The position numbers and the translations under genes were made by a program. From the NCBI GenBank assembly GCA_026745465.1, contig JACYXH010000122.1, forward strand, positions 108,517 to 172,516: 64,000 nt of DNA, read 5' to 3'. This DNA is from Lota lota (Eukaryota > Chordata > Actinopteri > Gadiformes > Lotidae). Below, in pieces: positions 11,436 to 20,806 of the stretch. How positions within the stretch are numbered: position 1 is the stretch's first letter; each line of letters starts with the position of its first letter. Under the pieces are notes generated by a model. The model did no database searches. It had not been told where the DNA came from and saw only the letters and a list, made by a program, of their open reading frames with translations.

Positions 11436-13061
11436 CTAATCTGTTTGATTGACAGGTGAGATGATCAGGGGGGCAGAGTTTATACCTTTATAATTACAGA
11501 GACCTGGACTGAGGAATGGATAGAGAGGCTCAGTAAAGGTGCAGCCAGTAGCAGAGTAGATATGAACCCTGGCTTCCACATCATAGAAGGAGACCAGACC
11601 CTCATCATAATCAACAAACACCCCCACCTTCTGGAGCTCAGCTCTCAGAGGGAGACGGACATAAGGGTTACCTCTAAATACCAACCGTTCCTTGTTGAAT
11701 AAAATAGTCCAGTAACCATTCTTAGGGATGGGTTTGATCGCACTGCTTCTGTTGATGGACTCTCTGACCACTCCTAAACACCATTCAGTCTTGTCTTTAA
11801 CCTGGACCTCAAAGTAAAATCTCCCTGAGGAGAAGCTCTGCCTCGTGAGAACAAATAATTTCTCTGTAAAACTGTTAGGGTTGTCTGGGAGTATCTTCCT
11901 GACACCTCCATGATGTACTTGTTTCCCATCCTCAGACAGGATGAGACTGGAATGAGCTGTATCAGGATCCAGAGTCACATCTACTTCATACTGCTGGACC
12001 ATCTTTAGTTCAGCAGCATCACACAGCTTCTTCATCTCCATGTTCAGTGTCTCCTCCAGCTGATCCAGGGATCCCCTCAAGGTCCCTACGTATGACGGAG
12101 GACGGACCTCCACCGTTGTCCAGTCCCTGGTGGGTGGAGGATTCTTCAGGGATCTGAAGGTCTGGAGGAAGTGGAGGTGGTCTTCAGTCTGTGAGAGCTG
12201 CTTCACCTCTGTGCTTCTATTGGTCAGATCTTCTATTTCCTGCTCCAGCTCTTTGAAGAGGTCTTCAGCCTCTTTCTCTGTGGATTTCAGTCTCTCTTTA
12301 ACCGTTTGGTTGAACTCATCCTGCCACTTTTCAATGTAGCGCATCAGAGCAGTGAAGACCTGCACACCATCAGCTATCTCTCTGTCTGCGTCTTTGTTGC
12401 TCAATTCTACGGTGTCTTTGATCTCCTTAATCTTTAGTTTTCTCTCCTGGATCTTCTGCTGAATTTCAGACTCTATCTTCCCCAGCTGGGCCGTCTTCAC
12501 TTCATATTCCTCCTTTAGAGACACAACAGGATGGGACTTGTGGTCTGTCTCTGTGCAGAACTGACACACACACACCTGTTCAGTCTGGCAGAAGAGCTCC
12601 AGAAGTCGGTCGTGTTTCTTACACATCCTGTCTTCCAGACGGTCCATAGGCTCGACCAGCCGATGTCTCTTCAGGCCTGCGACTCTCTGATGTGGCTCCA
12701 GGTGGGTTTGGCAGTAAGAGGTAAAACACACTAGGCAGGACTTCACAGCCTTCAGCTGGGTCCCAGTACAGACATCACAGGGAACTTCTGCTGGTTCAAC
12801 ACACGGCTGCTCTGTGACTCGTACAGACCTTCTAAACTGATCAATCATCTCTGAAAAGAGAGTATTGACCTGTAAATCAGGTCTTGTCTGGAACAGTTTG
12901 TTACAAACAGGACATTTGTACTGGACTTGGCCATCCCAGAACCTTGTAATACAGGTTCTGCAGAAGTTGTGTCCACATGGTGTGGTGACTGGGCTGTTGA
13001 ACACATCCAGGCAGATGGGACATGAAAAGTTATCCTCAGACCAGGAAGAATTGGACGCCAT
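11436..13061 (-). CDS. TRIM copy 2: intact RING, B-box, coiled-coil, PRY-SPRY protein (fish TRIM family)
   Basis: A single coding exon of 541 residues, the only undamaged full-length copy here. The RING (residues 14-53) has all C3HC4 ligands: C14, C17, C29, H31, C34, C37, C50, C53. B-box 1-like cysteines lie at about 95-125 and B-box 2 (CKKH...DHKSH) at about 146-186, followed by a Glu/Lys-rich coiled coil to about 300. The PRY-SPRY (about 355-541) begins EVDVTLDPDTAHSSLILSED and has WTILFN and VGVFVDYDEGLVSFYDV. The family acts as E3 ubiquitin ligases, with B30.2 binding the target; fish members (finTRIM and TRIM16/25-like) are mostly antiviral or immune. ATG lies two bases after an acceptor (TTTCTAG), so a 5' UTR exon is spliced on (intron 13064-13837). 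The exact orthologue is not known to me. Confidence 0.93.
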   Translation of the reverse strand: MASNSSWSEDNFSCPICLDVFNSPVTTPCGHNFCRTCITRFWDGQVQYKCPVCNKLFQTRPDLQVNTLFSEMIDQFRRSVRVTEQPCVEPAEVPCDVCTGTQLKAVKSCLVCFTSYCQTHLEPHQRVAGLKRHRLVEPMDRLEDRMCKKHDRLLELFCQTEQVCVCQFCTETDHKSHPVVSLKEEYEVKTAQLGKIESEIQQKIQERKLKIKEIKDTVELSNKDADREIADGVQVFTALMRYIEKWQDEFNQTVKERLKSTEKEAEDLFKELEQEIEDLTNRSTEVKQLSQTEDHLHFLQTFRSLKNPPPTRDWTTVEVRPPSYVGTLRGSLDQLEETLNMEMKKLCDAAELKMVQQYEVDVTLDPDTAHSSLILSEDGKQVHHGGVRKILPDNPNSFTEKLFVLTRQSFSSGRFYFEVQVKDKTEWCLGVVRESINRSSAIKPIPKNGYWTILFNKERLVFRGNPYVRLPLRAELQKVGVFVDYDEGLVSFYDVEARVHIYSATGCTFTEPLYPFLSPGLCNYKGINSAPLIISPVNQTD

Positions 13062-13131
13062 TCCTAGAAATAAAAATTATGAAAATTAAATTACCGTTTT
13101 TAACTATACGTTATATACATGTAATAATGTG

Positions 13132-13500
13132 TTAAGAATAAGACAAGTTAAGAACAAGACATCTTTCTTCACCAGCAACACCGTACACAGGTTTTGAATA
13201 TATAACTATTATAGACTCTATAATATAGAGAGAATTGAAATGTGATACAAACAAAAAGAAATCAATAAACAAGAGAAAAGAAAAGACAGTGGCATAGAGC
13301 AACAGGGATGGGGTCTGCATGCAGCTGGGCCTCAAAAAGGCCTGAAGCCTTATCTGAACAGTTCTTCTGGAGGAAGATCTGCTTTTTGTCCTTTCCTGGT
13401 AATCATTCTGGATGAACGATCACCAGGAAGTAAATCTATTTCCTTTGTTCCTCAAATACCGATTGTAGCGCCGGGTACGTCGGAGCTCATCGATACTTAG
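13132..13500. repeat. Segmental-duplication block in the 5' UTR intron of TRIM copy 2
   Basis: The sequence from AAGACAAGTTAAGAACAAG to CGGAGCTCATCGATACTTAG recurs at 24825-25190 and 35452-35815. The three copies are collinear, which shows that whole TRIM units were duplicated. Confidence 0.85.
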
Positions 13501-13837
13501 ATTAGATTACACAGAACGCCCTGATGCTTTAACACCAAACTAACTTTGTTAAAGTCCCGTGTTGGCCTCGCCTGGTCGGGTTCAACCAAAGCGCACAGAG
13601 CGCGGCCCCACGTGTGGCGCCGCGCTCCAAACAGGACGCCGAGCACCGAGCACGCGCTGGTGGAATCCGACGAGGCGACACAATAGAGCACGTGAAGGTT
13701 GGTTTCGCTAAGCATCAACATCACGTGTTCACACGGAGCGCAGGAGACCCGTGTGGGGCTAACGCTACAGTACAACATGGCCCCCTGCGGACAGGACGGT
13801 AACAATGAGGATTAGAGGTTCAATGTGTTGGACCCAC

Positions 13838-13995
13838 CTTGGAATGTTTCTGTCCCGGCTCTCTGCTTTAAAACGTCTTGTTCTTCGTCTCCGGAGAGAC
13901 TAACGCGTCCATGTTGTCTCTTCGTCATGTCTTCCCTTCGTCGGTTGGATTTGCGTAAACTTCCGTTTCCTGAACAAGAGAGAGGGGTCTTTATA
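13838..13995 (-). promoter_or_regulatory. TATA box, 5' UTR exon and splice donor of TRIM copy 2
   Basis: On the minus strand TATAAAG (13990-13995) is followed about 30 nt later by GTTCAGGAAACGGAAGT (13959-13975), where transcription would start, and then by an exon ending at AAG/GTGGGT (donor 13832-13837). The same arrangement occurs at 36252-36401 for copy 3. The GGAAACGGAAG core resembles an ETS or IRF-type element, but it sits at the predicted start site rather than upstream of TATA. Confidence 0.6.
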
Positions 13996-14100
13996 CAGAG
14001 CTCCAGGCTCGGGCCCGCCCCCTCGGTAGCCTTCTGACACGCTCACAGACACAGCCGCGCGCAGACACAGCCGCGGCGCGCACACACACACACACACACA

Positions 14101-14240
14101 CACAGCGCTGCTTGCGCCTCTACTTCCTACTCTGACTGAATCAGCTGTCTGCTGCTCTCATAGCTCTGCTGCGCGTGTGTGCACTGTGTGCGTGCACGCC
14201 GGGGCGCGTTCCTGCAGCGAGCGTAGCGGCAATAAACACA
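14101..14240 (+). repeat. Dispersed repeat of about 140 bp, copy a
   Basis: It begins GCGCTGCTTGCGCCTCTAC, contains GACTGAATC and GCTGCTCTCATAGCTCTGCT, and ends GCGGCAATAAACAC. It directly follows a (CA)n run (14081-14102). Other copies lie at 15761-15897, 26551-26597, 42905-43043 (inverted) and 62501-62565. I do not recognise the family. Confidence 0.75.
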
Positions 14241-14699
14241 TCTGTTGTATTTCATGTAGGCTACGCCGTCAAGGCTTCGCCTTCTGGGCTTGTGCCTTGG
14301 GCCGCTGAGTGTGTCTTTGGCTCCGTGCTTTTATATGCTTTACTGCGGAGCCCTAACTGCGGACCAATAGAAACGGGCAGGGATTACGCACACACCTACT
14401 CGAGCTGCAGAGAAGGAATCTCCGTCGGCAGGCCGACTCGCTGCTGCATGTTCACTGCTCCACTAAACGCTGCTGCATTTGTTCTACACGCTGAAACGCG
14501 TCAATCACATGCAGTTCACCTTTAGATTCAGTCAAACGCTTCTACATCCTGTTTAGTGATGCGGGTTTTGTCATGACGGGATGTGCAAAGCGTGTTTATA
14601 ATGTCTCCAGAGTTCAAATCTATAAAAGCTATGAGAATTGGAGACACACTTGTTGTCACTACACTGCGTCTTGCATTTCAACACCATTAAGTTGGTGTT

Positions 14700-15060
14700 C
14701 AGCGTTGGGTGGAGGTGTGTGAAGTGTGGAGGACAGGTGCAGCGATACACAGCCTTTCATCTTTTAGTTTCTTGCACATTGCACATGTTGATCAACTTAA
14801 TACTGTGAACATTTGCTCATTCTATGGTCAGATTTTGCACATTCCTGCACAACTGTACAGCTACATTTTTAAAACATACTCTGTATATTCTGTCTTTTTT
14901 ATATAGTCAGTTTATATTTTATATATTATTTCTAATTACAAATAATTCTACTTTCATATTTATGTTTTGTTGTTGTTATTGCTTGCACCAAATACCAAGA
15001 CAAATTCCTTGTACGTGTTATACTTTGTTGGCAATAAAGCAAATTCTGATTCTGATTAAG
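14700..15060 (+). mobile_element. Non-LTR retrotransposon 3' end (L2/CR1-like)
   Basis: Non-coding 3' region containing TTGCACATTCCTGCACAACTG and TTCCTTGTACGTGTTATAC, ending GGCAATAAAGC and a short tandem tail of TTCTGA units. Such endings are typical of fish L2/Rex-type LINEs. No ORF remains. It is repeated at 25390-25747 within the same duplicated block. Confidence 0.65.
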
Positions 15061-15195
15061 TATTGATTATTTGAATGACTTCAACAGACATCCAATATTG
15101 TTCCTGGTCTGTTTCCTGGTTTGATCCACGGTGTTTATGAAAGTGTTTTACAGGTTCGACTTTTGATCATTTTAATTTCTTGTTTCATTACATTG

Positions 15196-15197
<2 letters not shown>

Positions 15198-15231
<34 letters not shown>
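15198..15231. repeat. (TG)n microsatellite
   Basis: A pure TG run. A second run lies at 15418-15449; both have counterparts at 25884-25935 and 26137-26195 in the duplicate block, where they are longer. Confidence 0.95.
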
Positions 15232-15233
<2 letters not shown>

Positions 15234-15249
15234 AATCAATGCTAATTTG

Positions 15250-15414
15250 TTGAATAAGTAACTTGTCTTCCAAGGCAAGGGCATCAACCAATAGAAACAG
15301 AGTGAAACATTAAGTCACTGCAGAAGTCAGAGTGTCCATGATGACTCGAACAACACAATGTCAGACGCTGTGGGGGAAATGTTAGTGGTTTCCTCTTGAC
15401 AAGATAAGACCACC

Positions 15415-15452
<38 letters not shown>

Positions 15453-15760
15453 AGGAACCATAATGAGTTCTAAGAAGGCAGAACCACTTCGCTAGCCGTG
15501 GGGGTGGTCGGAATGTTCCATCACCAGAGAGCCTTTTCCACAGTGATGGTAACTGTCATCCATCGTATTGCTTCTAGTTATATACGAGGACACATCGACT
15601 CATACAAAGGGCTCAAATACGAGTGTTCATGCAAACCAGACGCTAATCTGTGTTTAAAGTTGGGAGCCACAGGTTGTTATGAAACATCCGTGGTTAGGGG
15701 AGGACAGGAAGTCTGGTTCAGGAAACTAAAGTAAAAAATAATGTTTTACACACACACACG
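15250..15760. repeat. Duplicated non-coding block (with 25945-26490)
   Basis: Collinear high identity to 25945-26490 (for example TGTTATGAAACATCCGTGG in both). The open frame 15498-15734 is matched in the duplicate but shows no domain, so I do not call it a gene. Confidence 0.75.
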
Positions 15761-15897
15761 CAGCGCTGCTTGCGCCTCTACTTCCTACTCTGACTGAATC
15801 CGCTGTCTGCTGCTCTCATAGCTCTGCTGCTCGTGTGTGCACTGTGCGCGTGCACGCCGGGGCGCGTTCCTGCAGCGAGCGTAGCGGCAATAAACAG
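15761..15897 (+). repeat. Dispersed repeat of about 140 bp, copy b
   Basis: Same family as 14101-14240, again preceded by a short CA run and ending GCGGCAATAAAC. Confidence 0.75.
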
Positions 15898-16454
15898 ATA
15901 GAATGCAGCACGGGGTGTTGTGAGAGAGATGGATGGGGAAGAACTGACGGTGGAGGGTGGAGGGTAAAGGAAGTGACGTCGATGATGGATGCACTGAGGG
16001 AGGTTAAGAAAGTGTGTGGAGGTGTGATGATGGGGATGCAGAGTGAAAGGGGGGACAGGAGCTTCAAGATCACGATGAGAGACGAGGTGGGCGGATCGAG
16101 ATTAACGGACTGGCATTCGAGTGAAAGGGAGCAATGGTGCACGCCAGAGACATTGTTAACGATGAGTTGGTGGTTTCCTTTTATTAACTTGTATGGTATT
16201 GGTGTGTATTATGTTCTTTTTTTACACTATTTTACTAAGACTATTGTTGTTTGATTTTCCGTTTGATAAAGCACAGTTCGGTGGGACTTTGTCTGCTGCA
16301 GCCAGGCCTAATCTAAATGTGACTAGGAAGCCTGTTGAGGTGATACATGTAGCTATAGCTGTGCCTGGTGCCTAAGAACACCGCCATCAAGCAATACACT
16401 GTCCTTGTTTTATAAATTGACTTCATCAGGTACGTTTCCCCCCCTCTCTCACAG

Positions 16455-16610
16455 CGTCCCTCCAGCCCTGCCACTACCCCAGCTGGGAGAAGCCCTCCAT
16501 CCAGTCCGACGCTCCCTTCCAGTCCGAGATATATCAGGCCCATCTCCCCTTTCTCTCTGCCCCCATCCAGCCCTGCTGTGTCATCTGCCAGGACCGGCTC
16601 TTCCCATCTG
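16455..16610 (+). CDS. Exon-like segment of unknown gene
   Basis: A 156-nt segment between an acceptor (CCCTCTCTCACAG) and a GTTAGT donor, open in the frame that makes it phase 1 at both ends. It encodes 51 complete codons including CHYPSWEKPSIQSD and PCCVICQDRLFPSG, with a CxxC pair. Codon use and splice signals look real, but I do not recognise the protein and no neighbouring exon is apparent. It could be a stranded exon of a duplicated gene. Confidence 0.35.
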
Positions 16611-16719
16611 GTTAGTGCAACTGTAGTAACCTCTATACTGGTCTTACAAACTGTAGCGTGTAGCGGATAGACGTTTTATTGTATTTTTCATTTCTTTTAT
16701 GTAGGTTGCGTCAAATAGG

Positions 16720-16797
16720 AGTCTTGTTCCTCCTAGTCCCGTGCCTGCTCCTCCTGGTCCCGTCCCTGCTCCTCCTGGTCCAGTCCCTACCCCCCCT
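16720..16797. repeat. Short minisatellite
   Basis: About four units of roughly 21 bp based on CTGCTCCTCCTGGTCCCGTCC. Confidence 0.75.
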
Positions 16798-17086
16798 TGT
16801 ACTGCTTCATTTCTGGGTCCGGCTCTAGATCACTTCTGGCTGCCGGGAAAAATGAAACAAACAATTCCCTAGCAAGACAAGCGCTGAACTGGTCCTTATC
16901 TTATCAAAATCATAGAACAAAGATGAATTTAAAGGTTCTGGTTTCAAATTAAAGTTTACAACATTGCAAGGAACCAGGGCAATGCACATATTAAATGGCT
17001 TACAAAGCATTCTTAGTAAAGCTCAGGCACTTTCTTTGTCTTTGCCAATATTGATTTATAATTCTCAGGGATGAACAGGTGTACGT

Positions 17087-17159
17087 GCCCAGTTAGCTCA
17101 GTCGGTAGAGCATGAGACTCTTAATCTCAGGGTCGTGGGTTCGAGCCCCACATTTGGCG
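17087..17159 (+). tRNA. tRNA-Lys (CTT)
   Basis: A 73-nt cloverleaf with A box TAGCTCAGTCGGTAGAG, anticodon loop ACTCTTAAT (CTT) and B box GGGTTCGAGCCCC. The acceptor stem GCCCAGT/ATTTGGC has one C-T mismatch, so it may be slightly degenerate. Confidence 0.85.
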
Positions 17160-17571
17160 TTCTAGTCTTCGGACACAGTCTAAGCGTTCTGTATGTAATT
17201 GTGCAGCGTTGCATACATTGTGAGTGTTAAAGCACACCTTCACTCTTAAGGTGTTAATTTGAGTATTCCAGATGGCTTTATGGGTCTTCTTTCAAATTGT
17301 ACATGAGTGTTTCTTGAATAAAAGTCTTTCATGAACAAGTATTTGGTAATATTCATAAAAGACTGAAGAAGGTCAAGTCTGGCCTAAACTATGTCCAGTA
17401 AACAGGAGATCCTGTGTTGAAATGCTAGCAGTTCAGGGTGTGGTGTAACATACTCCCACAATAGCATTGGCATAAGATGACAATCTTGTTTCTCTTTTCA
17501 CACAGTCACAGAATAGTGCAGCCTTTGTTTGCTGTTCTCTCAAGAATTCGGTGAAGCTTTACCACCAAAGT

Positions 17572-17644
17572 GGTGCTGTGGCTTAGTTGGTGAAGTGCCT
17601 GTCTAGTTAACAGGAGATCCAGGGTTCAAATCCCAGCAGTACCT
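17572..17644 (+). tRNA. tRNA-Thr-like (AGT), degenerate
   Basis: Acceptor GGTGCTG/CAGTACC pairs, and stem CCTGT/ACAGG holds anticodon AGT. The variable region and B box GGTTCAAATCC are present. The D-loop differs from usual tRNA-Thr and the anticodon loop is CTAGTTA, so it may be a pseudogene. Confidence 0.6.
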
Positions 17645-18284
17645 GCAATTCTGCATCGTTATTAACAGGTGTACATTTTAATACAAGCTTCACTTGCAGC
17701 ACCAAAAAAAGTCTTGTCGAACTGGTAACTTTGCTAATGGTTGTAAACCTGCAAAGTATCAATGCAATTGATTTCCTCCGACATCAACTGTACGTCCGCT
17801 AGGTCAAAGCAATGTGTTGTCCGCTCTTGGGTGAGTAGGGCAATGCAGCAATGGGCTTAAACAGCTTGCTTTCACTTTATGCCATTACATGACTGTGTTT
17901 TTGACAGCTTTACAAGGCCCCTTGGAGACTGGCAAAAATTGCCATGGGTGACTCTTTTCAAGTCATCCTTTTCAGCAAACATCATGTCTCAGTTGTACTT
18001 CACTGACTACGATGTTGCCTCTGTGAAATAGTAAGTAGCTGTGGCCCAATATAATCTTACGTTTTGAAGGTTAGGGTTCCACAAGGACATGTGTGAAACT
18101 TTGCCACATTGAATGCAATGTTTCCATTGCAGTTCATGGTCCTTAACTTAAAATATTGGAACAAAGATGAATTTAAAGTTTCTGGTTTCAAATCAAAGTT
18201 TGTAACTGTGTTGAACATTTGGGTAGTTAATTACTGATGTGAGAAAGCCTGCAGAGATGCCTTCCGAAAGTACACAGTGCCAAT

Positions 18285-18356
18285 AGGTTCCACCGAGATT
18301 TGAACTCGGATCGCTGGATTCAGAGTCCAGAGTGCTAACCATTACACCATGGAACC
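18285..18356 (-). tRNA. tRNA-Gln (CTG)
   Basis: Read on the minus strand, 72 nt starting GGTTCCATGGTGTAATGG, with anticodon loop ACTCTGA (CTG), a B box-like GAGTTCAAATCTC and a perfect acceptor stem GGTTCCA/TGGAACC. Confidence 0.92.
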
Positions 18357-18493
18357 ATTTCCAGCACAAGTGTCTCAATAGAGAGTCCATAACAACTATA
18401 TTCCAAGCCTGGAGGACTGTGATTTTTAGCGACTACTCTGAAACTTGGTTGAATTCATGGTGTCTATTATCATTCAGTTATTGGCTGCCGAAA

Positions 18494-18538
18494 GCATTGG
18501 TGGATTAGATGTTAGCATTGCTGCCTTCCAAGTAGTCG
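18494..18538 (+). pseudogene. tRNA-Gly remnant
   Basis: A 5' part of a Gly-TCC gene: GCATTGGTGGATTAGATG and then CTGCCTTCCAAG. The 3' half is missing. Confidence 0.5.
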
Positions 18539-18710
18539 TTCTTAAAACGACATATAAGTGAAACTGAACAATTTAACAGTGGTTCAGAGGGTTGAGAATG
18601 AACAAGACCCTTAATGTCTAGAGTTGTTCTAGGAAGCTCACCAGCAATCTAGTTTCCACCTTGATTTGAGGTCGGTTCAGACGATTCAGAGTAGAGAACA
18701 TCTCAGGCCA

Positions 18711-18782
18711 GCATTGGTGGTATAGTGGTGAGCATAGCTGCCTTCCAAGCAGTTGACCTGGGTTCGATTCCCGGCCAATGCA
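18711..18782 (+). tRNA. tRNA-Gly (TCC)
   Basis: 72 nt with a perfect acceptor stem GCATTGG/CCAATGC, anticodon loop CTTCCAA (TCC) and B box GGTTCGATTCC. Confidence 0.93.
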
Positions 18783-19140
18783 TCGCTATCTATTTTGCAA
18801 TGCCACAGTGAGTTAGGACTTTCGAGATCATTGTGTGGATTTATTTGCCCTAAATGTTGTGTTGATGAGTGTTATTCAATGAAAATTAGTAATCGCTATC
18901 TTACTTGCAAGCTATGGTCTATAGTCTGACAGTCTAAATTACTAAAGAAAATTACAAATTAAGCAAGGAACCTACTCGATGCTGTGGTGGACGATGCCCT
19001 CCTTTTGGATTTCCCTACAGGCACCTAACAGGACAGTACAGTCCATCATAGTTCCTCCTACGTCGTTGGAAAGGAAGCGGAGAGGAGGGAGTATATAGTT
19101 GTAATTTTGGACTATACTGGACTCCTGTGGCTCCATAGTA

Positions 19141-19213
19141 GCCTCGTTGGCGCAGTTGGCAGCGCGTCAGTCTCATAATCTGACGGTCGTGAGTTCGACC
19201 CTCACACGGGGCA
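19141..19213 (+). tRNA. tRNA-Met (CAT), elongator
   Basis: 73 nt, GCCTCGT/ACGGGGC acceptor, anticodon loop CTCATAA (CAT), B box GAGTTCGACCCTC. The acceptor starts GC with an elongator-type body, not initiator. Confidence 0.92.
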
Positions 19214-20291
19214 CAGAGTTTTAGAAACGACACTGAATCACGCTTTGTAAAATCATCAACTAAATCGGATGCCAGAACCCTGTTTGAAGAAGCTGGATTT
19301 CTAGGATAACTCGATATGTTAACGGTGTGTTATGAGAGAATCTAGTAGCTTCTAGCAGAAAAGACTTTATTTACATGCAATACGAAAGTCCTACATATAT
19401 TTAAATGAGCGTGTTATTCAATGAAAATTAGAAGCTTTTGGGTTTCGTTTCCTGGAAAGATTGTCGTACATTTTCACAGGGAGGGCTTCCTCTAGGCCAC
19501 AGAGCCCGCCGGGTTTCTACAGTAGCCCTGAACGGACAAACGGCTGTAGAAAGGACGCCTTTTTTAACTAACATCATAAATCGCTATCTTATTTGCAATC
19601 TATGGCCTATAGTCTGACAGTCGAAATTACTAAAGAAAATTACAATTCAAGCAAGGAACCTTATCCTTTCATATATTGGTACGCGATGCTGTGGTGGACG
19701 ATTTTCTCATTTTGGATTTCCCTACTGGCACCTAACAGGACAGTACAGTCCATCGTAGTTCCTCTTACGTTGTTGGAAAGGGAGCGGAGAGGAGGGAGTA
19801 TAAAGTTGGTTGCATTCTGCAACCCCAACACTAGGTGGCACTAAATCCCACACACTGCACAAACCATTTTCAATAAGAGTGATATTTTTAAAATGTATCT
19901 ATAAAATGTAACCTTATAACATCGAGTTTTACTGTACTTAAAATCTATTTCAGCCCCAATTTTGTGGTTGGGGCTGGAAATGTGGTACAACTGGAAATGT
20001 ACCACTGTGAATCATTGCGTACATTTCGGTAAACTTGTCATGGAAATCAAAGACTGCTTCTACTAACAAGCTTTGACAAAACCTCGATATGAGTAAGCAC
20101 ATTGCCATCTACAGCTGTAAATGTGTGTCCGACAAATTCAATTCTGGGAGCCAAAAATCTTGAGAAAGCAAGCATTGATAACAAGGAGCCGTGGGGTTCC
20201 AGTATTCTTTGACCTGAGTAAATACTTTGAGTCCTGCAGGTGTATATGTGTGTTGGATAAATTTTGTGAGCCAACATTCAGCACTGAACAA

Positions 20292-20362
20292 GCATTGGTG
20301 GTTCAGTGGTAGAATTCTCGCCTGCCACGCGGGAGGCCCGGGTTCGATTCCCGGCCAATGCA
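20292..20362 (+). tRNA. tRNA-Gly (GCC)
   Basis: 71 nt, acceptor GCATTGG/CCAATGC, anticodon GCC in CTGCCAC, B box GGTTCGATTCC. It is the first gene of a Gly(+)/Leu(-)/Asp(-) unit that recurs at 23056 and 29828. Confidence 0.93.
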
Positions 20363-20530
20363 AGGCACACTTAAGCTGAGTTCTGAACCGGAACTTAAAC
20401 ACTGTGTGTGTGAAGTGACCTCTTTCTAAACATCTAGCTGATGGGGGTGAACTAAACTTCAATGGGCTTTAGATATCCAAAGGTATTTTCAGCAGTGATT
20501 TCGCTTGACCTTAGCTGTTCTCAACACTTC

Positions 20531-20613
20531 TGTCAGAAGTGGGATTTGAACCCAAGCCTCCAGAGGAGACTGCGACCTTAACGCAGCGCCTTAGACCGCT
20601 CGGCCATCCTGAC
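20531..20613 (-). tRNA. tRNA-Leu (AAG)
   Basis: 83 nt with a long variable arm; starts GTCAGGATGGCCGAGCGG on the minus strand. The anticodon loop TTAAGGT gives AAG, whereas the sister gene at 31255 has TTCAGGT (CAG). The acceptor stem pairs with one G-T. Confidence 0.88.
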
Positions 20614-20755
20614 ACAGAAAAGAACTCGTCCAAGAGTGGATCGTTGTGTGAATTTCGTTGCTTTTGTCATGTACATCGAAGATCGCTTCTTGCTCACAGA
20701 AACTGACTGCCCCTAAAGGAACACAACGTTGATGACTGTGGGTTAATGTCAAGTA

Positions 20756-20806
20756 CTCCTCGTCGGGGAATTGAACCCCGGTATCCTCCGTGACAGGCTG
20801 GGATAC
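20756..20806 (-). pseudogene. tRNA-Asp 3' part, cut by a LINE
   Basis: The 3' 51 nt of tRNA-Asp (B box, variable loop, anticodon GTC) ends at GGATAC and is followed directly by a T-rich run, the poly-A end of a minus-strand LINE. An identical break occurs at 30257-30307. Confidence 0.85.

Noticed and set aside
15498-15734. 78-codon frame conserved at 26244-26480
   Set aside because: Conservation is explained by the recent duplication of the whole block; there is no start context, domain or codon bias to support a gene.
17391-17440. Thr-tRNA-like stretch with AGTAAACAGGAGATCCTG
   Set aside because: Only the anticodon arm and variable region are kept; too short and degenerate to call.
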